From the NCBI GenBank assembly GCA_951802425.1, contig OX637799.1, forward strand, positions 1,922,001 to 1,986,000: DNA of 64,000 bases, given 5' to 3'. Shown one piece after another: positions 55,082 to 64,000 of the stretch. The stretch's first letter is position 1. Every line of letters starts with the position of its first letter. Under the pieces are notes generated by a model that saw only the letters and a list, made by a program, of their open reading frames with translations, did no database searches and was not told where the DNA came from. Position numbers and translations under genes: made by a program. The stretch comes from Clavaria fumosa. Taxonomy: Eukaryota > Basidiomycota > Agaricomycetes > Agaricales > Clavariaceae.

Positions 55082-55417
55082 TTTCAACAGCGCAGGCACA
55101 CCAGTGACGAAGCTGGAGTTCACGCGGTAAGAAAGAGAACGCGTGCATTAGTGTAGGATAAGTTGTAAGGTAGATAGAGTAACTGACCTGGAGTTCACGC
55201 GGTAAGAAAGAGAACGCGTGAACTCCTACAAGTATGAATCAATTGTATAAGTACTACTACGGGTAAACTACGGGGCATTGTTCATAAGAAACGAAGGAAG
55301 AACGTAGGGTGAGGGGTGGCACAACGATGCGGCGCATCGTGTGCCGCCGTTCTCTGTAGCGAACTGAGCCGAGACGAATGGGTAGCGGTGCGACGGCAAA
55401 GCGTACTCACTTCGTCA
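55082..55417 (-). repeat. 5' LTR of Copia-1
   Basis: 336 bp, sense TGACGAAGTGAGTAC ... GCTGTTGAAA. The right TSD copy ATAAT is at 55418-55422. Confidence 0.95.
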
Positions 55418-55779
55418 ATAATATTACTCACCTCATTGAAACCACGTTGTCTCTTTCTAACCCAGGATTGTTGGGTTGCACGCTCCTCTAAGCCCATTCC
55501 TGCCTCCAACTCACGCTGTGCTGCATGATCATACCAGGTTCGTGTTGGAATTGCCCGGCCTTCGGGAGGGGCCTGACAGTACTTCTGACATGTGCAAATT
55601 CTCGTTCCAGACCCCATGGCCATGAAATGGAAGCAGAGATGGGGGAAAATGAGTTCTATTCAGGTTCTAAGTACGACACGAGTCTGAATGTGCCAGTCGA
55701 TGTCAGATTTGATCACCAGCATCGACCCAAGTCAGCCAAAGTCACGGGGTGTCAACGCACTCTTCACTGGGAGTGAGTC

Positions 55780-56809
55780 CTCGAGGCCAGAGTAGAGAGA
55801 GGCTTATAGTTTCTGCTGGTTTTGCTTGAGGTAGCTAAGGCAATTCTGATCTGCAAAAGCCCACATATTGACCGGCCATTCTTGGAAGAGACAGCCACCC
55901 TGCAAAATGGTTCCAAACTCTGTTCGCCTTGTGTGTATACGGTAGGCATAGTAGCAGGTTTGTGAGATGCATTTAGGATTTTGAATCTCAGGATTTTGTT
56001 CACGCATCTCATAGTGCCAGCCATGTTTGCCATAAGGGAATCAAAGAACATAACATAGATAGCCATATGCTGGATGTCCATCAGAGACACATTGCAGAGT
56101 TTGGTTGCATTTACAAAGGATGATGTCTCGACTGTCTGTGGCCTGGGTGCCATCACCTGGAACTATCACAGCGACCTCATCAGCAGTTGGAAGGTTATAC
56201 CAACGTCAATCCTGGCCAAGGTTGACACAGAGTCAGATTGTCGCATGCTCATCTGCATCAGGGAACCCCTGGAGAATCTCATATGCTTGTTTATAGATGG
56301 ATGCATAACGATGAGACATAGCAAGCATTGTCTGCAAGACCTCCATCGTGTCGCAGTGGCAGCCCGGATTACGCTCCATGCGCATATCAAGAGAAGACCG
56401 AGGATCATGTATGTACAGCTGGGCATAAGTCGGAGTTGCTCCAGGTGCAGGAAGGAGTGATCCGGAAAGGTGATAGAGCACACCATGGATTCGAAATACA
56501 TATGGACCTCTGCCACTGTTCAGCATATTGTCTGGCTTCACACCCAAGGATGTAAATGAGAGAGCACTGTTGTAGACCCGAAGGTTCTCCCGGAACTCTC
56601 GCGCTTGAATATCTGTATCCACAAGAAAAGACTGAAGCGGTTGTGGTGGTGGAGGGAGAGCGGGGAGCTGAATACATCCATGGTTGCAACACATCCCAAA
56701 ACGCGGCTGATGTTTGCGAGATGCAGTCGTCTTCTCATTCGACCAATGAAGCGCAGCGCATTTAGGGCATGCGACGTCCATCCGCCCAAGGTCATGCCGT
56801 GCAGTAGGC
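55780..56809 (-). pseudogene. Helitron protein, N-terminal region
   Basis: Reads REPTARHDLGRMDVACPKCA then ALHWSNEK, the CXXC...LHW start common to Helitron Rep-helicase proteins. It continues with GPYVFRIHGVLYHLSGSLLP, then a UGA at 56233, a second UGA soon after, RWYNLPTADEVAVIVPGDGT, a further stop, and MWAFADQNCLSYLKQNQQKL close to the Rep domain. One UAA comes next, then LYSGLEDSL at the TSD of the 1.76-kb element. At 56810 it is cut by the foldback element; about 20 more codons (SRCTAVARQPYREP frame) lie beyond it at 60789-60860. Several UGA stops stand where Arg fits. Confidence 0.8.
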
Positions 56810-56956
56810 TCCCTGTCAGTAGTACTGAATGAAATAATTAACTAGACACAGCAGTTGGGTATAATTCATAGTGTACTCTTTGCAGCTACAGCTGGACAAG
56901 GAATCCTTATGGTCAGTCAACTTGTCAAGTTAACTTGTCAAAGGTAGTACATGGGG

Positions 56957-57915
56957 GACTAGTAGACTAGATACAGCTGTTAGCTGTGGATCTAGTGGAC
57001 TAGTTACAGCTACTAGGTGTGGACCTGGTGGACTAGTTGCAGGTGCTAGCTATGGGTCTAGTGAACTAGTTACAGCTGCTAGCTGTGGGTCCAGTGGACT
57101 AGTTACAGCTACCAGTTGTGGATCCAGTGGACTAGGTGCAGCAAGTAGGTGTAGGTCTAGTGGACTAGTTGCAGCTATTAGCTGTAGATGTAGTGAACTA
57201 GTTACAGCTAGTAGCTGTGGGCCTAGTGGACTAGTTGCAGCTACTAGCTGTAGATGTAGTGAACTAGTTACAGCTATTAGTTGTAGATGTAGTGAACTAG
57301 TTGCAGCTAGTAGGTGTAGGTCTAGTAGACTAGTTGCAGCTATTAGCTGTAGATGTAGTGAACTAGTTACAGCTAGTAGCTGTGGACCTAGTGGAGTAGT
57401 CGCAGCTACTAGCTGTAGATGTAGTGAACTAGTTACAGCTATTAGTTGTAGATGTAGTGAACTAGTTGCAGCTAGTAGGTGTAGGTCTAGTAGACTAGTT
57501 GCAGCTACTAGCTGTAGACCTAGTGAACTAGTTACAACTAGTAGCTGTGGGCCTAGTGGACTAGTTACAGCTAGTAGCTGTGGGCCTAGTGGACTAGTTA
57601 CAGCTAGTAGCTGTGGGTCTAGTGGACTAGTTACAGCTATTAGCTGTGGATCTAGTGAACTAGTTGCAGCTAGTTGCTGTAGATCTAGTGAACTAGTTAC
57701 AGCTATTAGTTGTAGATGTAGTGAACTAGTTGTAGCTAGTAGCTGTGGACCTAGTGGACTAGTTGCAGCTACTAGCTGTGGGCCTAGTCAGCTACTAGCT
57801 GTAGATCTGGTGAATTAGTTACAGCTACTAGCTGTGGATCTAGTGGACTAGTTGCAGCTAGTTGCTGTGGGTCTGGTAGACTAGATACAGCTATTAGCTG
57901 TGGATCTAGTCAGTC
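56957..57915. repeat. ACTAGTT-rich minisatellite, left arm
   Basis: Units of about 36-40 bp around GAACTAGTTACAGCTAGTAG, CTGTGGGTCTAGTGGACTAG. About 0.96 kb, shorter than its inverted partner. Confidence 0.85.
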
Positions 57916-59554
57916 GATGATGTAGATTCCTTGCAATAAACTATTGTAATTACAATAGGTGGCCATTGCGAGAATGACTGAACAAACAATGGCAAACAAA
58001 ATATGCCAAAAATAAAAACAAAACTCGAAATTGAGCAGCCCTGTGCCTGGCGCCTCAGGTACAGGTTACCAATCAAGCATAGCTGCTTTTGGTAAGCTGC
58101 TATGACTGTGGGAAATTTTTTGCATGGCTTGCAAAATATGACTTTTTATACACCAAAAATCGGCAAAAATCAGGAGATTCCAGATCTGGACACCCCACAT
58201 TTGTATCTGCCTTGGTTCAGTGTCAATTTGCAAAATACACAGAAAATATTCATTTTTCTACAGTTCTGCAGTACTCTGGCTTGAAAATGGATAGGAGAGG
58301 ATACACACACCTACACACACTACCTGTGGACATATGGGGAGGGTGTGGATTAGTTTAACAACTCACCCACCATCTCTGTCACCTCCCTGGAATCCATTAC
58401 TAGGAATTAGGGTGTTATTGGCCTGGGAGCATGGCTATTTGTTATATTGCAAATTCCAACCATCGGACTACACCTTATGACATATAATACAATCATCCAA
58501 AAGCCCATAATATTTGGTGCAGAACTACAGATTCCCCATGTCTATTTTCTCAAAATTCTCAAAATCTCTCCCCAGATAGCCCCCTTTGTCAAATCACATA
58601 TTCCTGGTAGCAAATAGTTGACAATGTGTACATGAAGACATGTTCAAAGTTTGGTGAAGTTAGGCCAAGTTCTCAGGAAGATAGCCCAGAATATGTCTTC
58701 TGGAGGACAGTCTAAAGTGAGAGCAAAGATGAAGGCAAGGACAAGGAAGACCTTGACTGTCCTCCAAAAGACTCATTCTGAGCTATCTTCTTGAGAACTT
58801 GGCCTAACTTCACCAAACTTTGAACATGTATTCATGCATAGCTTGTCAGCTATCAGACCACAGGGATATGTGATTTGACAAAGGGGACTGTCTGGGGAGA
58901 GATTTTGAGAATTTTGGGAAAATAGACATGGGGAATCTGTAGTTCTGCACCAAATATTATGGGCTTTTGGATGATTGTATTATATGTCATAAGGTGTAGT
59001 CCGATGGTTGGAATTTGCAATATAACAAATAGCCATGCTCCCAGGCCAATAACACCCTAATTCCTAGTAATGGATTCCAGGGAGGTGACAGAGATGGTGG
59101 GTGAGTTGTTAAACTAATCCACACCCTCCCCATATGTCCACAGGTAGTGTGTGTAGGTGTGTGTATCCTCTCCTATCCATTTTCAAGCCAGAGTACTGCA
59201 GAACTGTAGAAAAATGAATATTTTCTGTGTATTTTGCAAATTGACACTGAACCAAGGCAGATACAAATGTGGGGTGTCCAGATCTGGAATCTCCTGATTT
59301 TTGCCGATTTTTGGTGTATAAAAAGTCATATTTTGCAAGCCATGCAAAAAATTTCCCACAGTCATAGCAGCTTACCAAAAGCAGCTATGCTTGATTGGTA
59401 ACCTGTACCTGAGGCACCAGGCACAGGGCTGCTCAATTTCGAGTTTTGTTTTTATTTTGGCATATTTTGTTTGCCATTGTTTGTTCAGTCATTCTCGCAA
59501 TGGCCACCTATTGTAATTACAATAGTTTATTGCAAGGAATCTACATCATCGACT

Positions 59555-60645
59555 GACTAGATCCACAGCTAATAGCTGTATCTAGTCTACCAGACCCACA
59601 GCAACTAGCTGCAACTAGTCCACTAGATCCACAGCTAGTAGCTGTAACTAATTCACCAGATCTACAGCTAGTAGCTGACTAGGCCCACAGCTAGTAGCTG
59701 CAACTAGTCCACTAGACCTACACCTACTAGCTGCAACTAGTTCACTACATCTACAACTAATAGCTGTAACTAGTTCACTAGATCTACAGCTAGTAGCTGC
59801 AACTACTCCACTAGGTCCACAGCTACTAGCTGTAACTAGTTCACTAGATCTACAGCTAATAGCTGCAACTAGTCTACTAGACCTACAGCTAATAGCTGCA
59901 ACTAGTTCACTACATCTACAACCAATAGCTGTAACTAGTTCACTAGATCTACAGCTAGTAGCTGCAACTAGTCCACTAGGCCCACAGCTAGTAGCTGCAA
60001 CTAGTCCACTAGGCCCACAGCTAGTAGCTGCAACTAGTCCACTAGGCCCACAGCTAGTAGCTGCAACTAGTCCACTAGGCCCACAGCTACTAGCTGTAAC
60101 TAGTTCACTACATCTACAACTAATAGCTGCAACTAGTCCACTAGACCTACACCTACTAGCTGCAACTAGTTCACTACATCTACAACTAATAGCTGTAACT
60201 AGTTCACTAGATCTACAGCTAGTAGCTGCAACTAGTCCACTAGGTCCACAGCTACTAACTGTAACTAGTTCACTACATCTACAGCTAATAGCTGCAACTA
60301 GTCTACTAGACCTACAACTAATAGCTGTAACTAGTTCACTACATCTACAGCTAGTAGCTGCAACTAGTCCACTAGGCCCACAGCTACTAGCTGTAACTAG
60401 TTCACTACATCTACAGCTAATAGCTGCAACTAGTCCACTAGACCTACACCTACTTGCTGCACCTAGTCCACTAGATCCACAACTGGTAGCTGTAACTAGT
60501 CCACTGGACCCACAGCTAGCAGCTGTAACTAGTTCACTAGACCTATAGCTAGCACCTGCAACTAGTCCACCAGGTCCACACCTAGTAGCTGTAACTAGTC
60601 CACTAGATCCACAGCTAACAGCTGTATCTAGTCTACTAGTCCCCC
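59555..60645. repeat. ACTAGTT-rich minisatellite, right arm
   Basis: Inverted counterpart of 56957-57915, about 1.09 kb. Unit order differs in places (several CAACTAGTCCACTAGGCCCA units in a row near 59960-60090), so the arms have changed independently in copy number. Confidence 0.85.
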
Positions 60646-60788
60646 ATGTACTACCTTTGACAAGTTAACTTGACAAGTTGACTGACCATAAGGATTCCTT
60701 GTCCCGCTGTAGCTGCAAAGAGTACACTATGAATTATACCTAACTGCTGTGTCTAGTTAATTATTTCATTCAGTACTACTGTCCCTGT

Positions 60789-60917
60789 ATGGTTGACGGG
60801 CTACGGCAGTGCAACGGGATAGTTGTGTACTTGTAGCTGATCAAACAGACAAAAATAAGCAGGAGTTAATGGCGAAAACTTTGAAATCATGCACCTGGAT
60901 GGTTCTGGACAGAAGGG
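60789..60917 (-). pseudogene. Helitron N-terminal remnant beyond the foldback element
   Basis: The minus frame QLSRCTAVARQPYREP joins 56809 when the foldback and one TCCCTGT are ignored. An acceptor-like TGATCAG precedes it near 60838. The remainder to 60917 is not assigned. Confidence 0.4.
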
Positions 60918-61362
60918 CATCAGGAAAAAAAGTTCAAACAATATAGTACTATGTAGTCATGGTAGCAGCAGTAGCTCAGTAGCTAGTAACGAGTTATATA
61001 GACCCAGTAGATCCCATATATTGCTCTGTAGTAATGGTAGTTCCCATATATTGCTCTGTAGTAACAGTAGTTCCCATATATTGCTCTGTAGTAATGGTAG
61101 TTCTTATATATTGCTCTGTAGCACTGAGTAGATCCCATACAATGCACCAGAGTATACAAAGGACATAAATGTGATTCAATGGTACATGGTAGTTCACTTG
61201 TCTCAAATGGTAGCCCGGGTTGATACTACAGTAGACTATGGTAGTGCTATGTGCCGCTTCCTGCTGCCACCACTGCTCCTTCCTTCCTCTGCACACCAGC
61301 CACCACAAAATCAATGGCCCAGGTCCCCACTGTCAGTCTGGGACTGCAGTAGGGGGCCTGGG

Positions 61363-62480
61363 CCATTGCTGCTGCTGCTGCCGCCGCTGCCGTTGCCGCC
61401 ATTGCCGCCGCCGCCGCTGTCACCGCCATCACCGCCATTGCCGCCGCCGCCGCTGTTGCTGCCATCGCTGTCGTTGCCGCCGCCATTGCTGTCGTTGCCG
61501 CCGCCATTGCTGTCGTTGCCGCCGTCGTTGCCACCGCCGTTGCCACCATCGCCGCCACCGCCATCACTGTCGTTGCCGCCGCCACCGCCGCCGTCACTGT
61601 CGTTGCCACCGCCGCCGTCACTGTCGTTGCCGCCGCCACCGTCGCTGTCGTTGCCGCCGCCGCCGCCGTTGCTGTTGTTGCCGCCGCCGTCACTGTTGTT
61701 GCCGCCGTCGTTGCCACCGCTGTCGCCGCCGTTGCCGCCTTCGCCGCCTTCGCCGCCGCCGCCGTCGCTGTCGTTGCCGCCACCGCCGTCGCTGTCATTG
61801 CCGCCGCCGTCACTGTCGTTGCTGCCGCTGCTGTCGCCGCCGTTGCTGTCATTGCCGTTGCCCTCGCCGTTGCTGTCACTGCCGCCGCTGTCGTTGCCGC
61901 CGCCGTCGCTGTCGTTGCTGCCGCCGTCGCTGCTGCTGCTGTCGTTGCCGCTGCCGTCACTGTCGTGTCGCCGCCGCTGTCGCTGTCGTTGCCGCCGCCA
62001 TTGCTGTCGTTGCCGCCGCCGTCGCCATTGCTGTCGTTGCTGCCGCCGTTGCCGTCGCTGCCACTGCTGTCGCCGCCGTTGCTGTCGTTGCCGCCGCCGT
62101 TGCTGTTGTTGCCGCCGCCGTTGCTGTCGTTGCTGCCGCTGCTGTCATTGCCGCCGCCGCCGCCGTTGCTGTCGTTGCCGCTGCCGCCGCCGCCGCCGTT
62201 GCTGTCGTTGCCGCCGCCGCCGCCGTTGCTGTCGTTGCTGCCGCCGTCGCCGTCGCTGTTGTTGCCGCCGCCGCCGTCGCTGTTGTTGCCGCTGCCATCG
62301 CCGTCGCTGCCACCGCCACCGTCGTTGTTGCTGCCGCTGCCGTCGATGTTGCTGCCGCCGCTGCCACCCTCGCTGTTGCCACTGCTGCCGCCGCTGTTGC
62401 CGCCGCTGTTGCCGTCGCTGTTGCCGCCGCCATCACCGTCACTGCCACCGCTGTCGCCGTCGCCGTCGCTGCCGCCGCTG
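61363..62480. repeat. GCC/GTC/GTT trinucleotide array of copy 3
   Basis: About 1.1 kb of GCCGCC, GTCGTT and GCTGTC triplets, about three times the copy 2 array. Frames of more than 400 codons on both strands are triplet artefacts. Confidence 0.85.
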
Positions 62481-63347
62481 TTGCTCTGTTGCCGCTGTTG
62501 CGTTGCTGCTGCCGCTGCCATCGTCGTAGTTGCTGGAGGAGAGAGGGAGGGGGAGGAGAGAGGGAGGGAGGAGAGGGAGGAGAGTGAGAGAGAGGAGACG
62601 GAGAAGTGCCGCCGCCCTCACCATCGCCCTGTAGATTAAAAAAATGAAAAGAATCATGGAAAAAAGGGAGAGGGCGCACCTGGTGGCCCCTCGCTGAGGG
62701 TGCCGCCGCTGCCGTGGTTGTCACTGAAGGAGAGGGAGAGGGAGAGGGAGGAGGTGCCGCCGCCGCCGCCGTCATCGCTGGAGGAGAGAGAGAGGGTGAG
62801 GGTACCGCCGCCGTCGTCGTCATCACTGGAGGAGGGTGAGGGTGAGGGTGCTGCCGCCGTCGTCGTCATCGCTGGAGGTGAGGGTGAGGGTGCTGTCGCC
62901 GCTGTCGTCATTGCTGTGGATGGGAGAAAGGGAGGAGAGAGGGTGAGGGTGCCGTCGCCGCTGTCGTCGTTGCTGGGGATGGGAGAAAGGGAGGAGAGAG
63001 GGTGATGGTGGGAGGCAGAGAGAACGACAAGTTCAACACAGAGCATGTGACGACTTTCTGGGATGGCAATTCCCACCATGCCACAAGTACAGCAAGCTTA
63101 CCAAATCAGTGACCCACAAATGTTCTGGCCCATTTCTCAGTCAATTCTCAAGCAATTCTCAAGATTTTTTTTTTTCATAAGACACTACTTGATCTGTAGA
63201 TTAATGTGGATATGTCAAAAAAAATAATTGATATTTTCTGTACTAATTTACCAAAATAAATGGGTACCTAGCTTTATCCAAGCTTTGAACACCTTTTTGG
63301 AGCAATCTTTTGGAAGAGATCATATTCATCCAAACTATCATGATTGA

Positions 63348-63536
63348 TTGGATGTGTATAAATATATTACTGTCAAGTTGCCATCCAAGCCCCAAGCTGA
63401 TGAACAATTATATCAGATTCATGGAATGCCTGGCCATTCTAATGGACCATGCAAGCCAGCAACTCCACCATGCTTTGACACTACCTTGATCATTGAAAAC
63501 AAATCACAGTGGAAAGAGGATGGATTAAAAGGTTAG
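63348..63536 (+). pseudogene. short conserved ORF in copy 3
   Basis: Same 62-codon frame as 1096-1284, again preceded by UGA. Its survival in three copies reflects recent spread more than selection. Confidence 0.3.
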
Positions 63537-63620
63537 TCTAAGGCTATCAATTGTCTACAATTTGATGTCAACTTCAACTAGGTCTTCATGTAGCAAGATT
63601 TTTGATCTTCCAAAGCATCT

Positions 63621-64000
63621 CATCAGCAAAACAGCTCAGCTGAGTTGTCAGTATACTGTACCATTTCATTCAATTGACCTGTCATGCATCATGCACCTCC
63701 CCAAATTGGCCAAAAATCACACTGGTCACACATCATTTGAGGAATTGGTCAATTTGTAAGGTGAAATTCCCTTTTTGGGTGACAGTTACCTAATATATAC
63801 TGGTGGAGGGGCAGTCAATTATCCCTCATGTGACACTTGACTTCTACTTTCAGTCAATTCAAAATTTGACCAGAGGAATGCATCACACCACCTGGTCAAT
63901 TGAATGAAATGGTACAGTAGAGAGGTATGGACTGGTATGTAACACCCCAAGACAACTTGGGGTGTTACACACCAGTCCATACCAGTCCATACTTACATTT
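63621..64000. repeat. nested inverted-repeat block in copy 3 (cut by window end)
   Basis: CATCAGCAAAACAGCT near 63621 and the 27-bp-arm hairpin near 63924-63982 match 1369-1769. The closing inverse lies past the window. Confidence 0.5.

Larger units (their letters stand above)
50596..55417 (-). mobile_element. full-length Copia element (Copia-1), nearly intact
   Basis: Two 336-bp LTRs, 5-bp TSD ATAAT at 50591-50595 and 55418-55422, one long polyprotein frame on minus with all domains and a single in-frame UGA. LTR difference of 3 in 336 makes it the youngest LTR insertion here. It sits in an intron of the gene in the 1.76-kb element. Confidence 0.95.
49331..55623 (-). pseudogene. spliced gene of the 1.76-kb element, with Copia-1 in intron 1
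   Basis: Exon 1 55623-55432 holds GTRICTCQKYCQAPPEGRAI and ends FNE at GTGAGT (55431). Intron 1 would be 48 nt but carries Copia-1. Exon 2 resumes after CATCTCTAG near 50556 (FRANFTINIDSLSGPLTVQG), needs a one-base shift near 50450, and runs through DADIWEVWDQKLNVLLPHNI to 49970. Further introns lie at about 49969-49924 (GTAACT...CATTAG), after SPK near 49750, and after DKEKLQ near 49600. The last exon is basic (GKGGRARKRRRRLENGRAME) and stops at 49331. Expected size about 400 residues. The CXC...C start recalls Cys motifs in fungal transposon proteins. Product unknown; it may be the element's own protein or a captured gene. Confidence 0.55.
49182..55770 (-). mobile_element. 1.76-kb TIR element with 9-bp TSD and one spliced gene, carrying Copia-1
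   Basis: Ends CCAGTGAGAAGTCC... (49182) and, inverted, CCAGTGAAGAGTGC... (55770) match at 22 of 30 positions. The 9-bp repeat GAGTGAGTC flanks it at 49173-49181 and 55771-55779. Taking out one TSD copy and the element joins Helitron codons LYSGLEDSL to SSADEPMDLHELG. Size without Copia-1 and its TSD is about 1762 bp. A 9-bp TSD suggests Mutator-like (MULE) ancestry. No DDE transposase is seen; the only gene fills it from TIR to TIR. Confidence 0.75.
56817..60781. mobile_element. 3.97-kb foldback element (giant palindrome)
   Basis: The arms 56817-58712 and 58755-60781 are inverted copies around a 42-nt spacer (58713-58754). Ends CAGTAGTACTGAATG / inverse, flanked by TCCCTGT at 56810-56816 and 60782-60788, which interrupts the Helitron N-terminal codons. 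Each arm has an outer unique part, a long array of CTAGTGGACTAGTTGCAGCT-type repeats, and an inner unique part. The inner parts contain an 89-codon frame in both arms (58089-58358 plus, 59109-59378 minus) that is probably chance. No transposase. Confidence 0.9.
60918..64000 (+). mobile_element. CATCAGG-TIR element, copy 3 (right end outside window)
   Basis: Starts CATCAGGAAAAAAAGTTC at 60918 and follows copy 2 in order: ATATTGCTCTGTAGTAATGG repeats (61020-61130), trinucleotide array, purine tract, short ORF, inverted-repeat block. The left flank ends AAGGG. Its last 1.5 kb is almost identical to 1-1746, so copies 1 and 3 are closely related. Confidence 0.85.

Noticed and set aside
58089..58358. 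89-codon frame, repeated inverted at 59109-59378
   Set aside because: The two are identical because the arms are inverted copies; composition and lack of any motif give no support for a gene.
61171..62587. Frames of 420-450 codons (Leu/Pro, Arg/Cys/His, Ala/Thr)
   Set aside because: Same artefact in the copy 3 array; the length changes with array size between copies.

Overview
The window is a dense mosaic of transposable elements and decayed gene copies, with no clearly intact host gene. It suggests a filamentous fungus, most likely an Agaricomycete (inference). The reasons are 45-55 nt introns with GTRNGT donors and YAG acceptors, chromodomain Ty3 elements, a Helitron Rep gene, a spliced IS630-Tc1-mariner transposase, and PUL-domain gene relics of a kind common in mushroom genomes. 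Coding sequences recognisable by family are nearly all transposon proteins, and most carry breaks.

Layout. 1-3138: end of a TIR element with CATCAGG termini (copy 1). 3211-12240: a GGC/AGC trinucleotide array split by a small TA-flanked MITE (4289-4577) and by a full-length Ty3 chromovirus on the minus strand (4627-11683, 344-bp LTRs, TSD GGGCA). 12415-36175: four head-to-tail repeat units plus a fifth stub, each holding decayed pieces of a PUL-domain gene. Unit B is split by a DNA transposon with perfect 275-bp TIRs (19819-27383). That transposon holds two convergent genes, a DD34E transposase and an accessory gene. Its accessory gene carries a hairpin MITE and its transposase gene carries CATCAGG copy 2. 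Unit D carries an insert with a tRNA-like sequence. 36176-38204: 3' half of a Copia element. 38205-43919: a second chromodomain Ty3 remnant with long LTRs and a spliced antisense coiled-coil gene. 44700-47810: 5' half of a third Ty3 element.

47811-60860: one minus-strand Helitron Rep gene broken by three insertions: the Ty3 element at its 3' side, a 1.76-kb TIR element with a 9-bp TSD (itself carrying a full-length Copia in an intron), and a 3.97-kb foldback palindrome. 60918-64000: CATCAGG copy 3, running off the window.

Two themes join the parts. First, insertions can be ordered by nesting, and several target genes read through cleanly when the insert and one TSD copy are ignored (best case: the transposase gene, 349 codons plus stop). 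Second, the retroelements are decaying by C-to-T change at CpG: every difference between paired LTRs in two elements is a CpG transition, and most in-frame stops are UGA where CGA is expected, as if these copies had been methylated.
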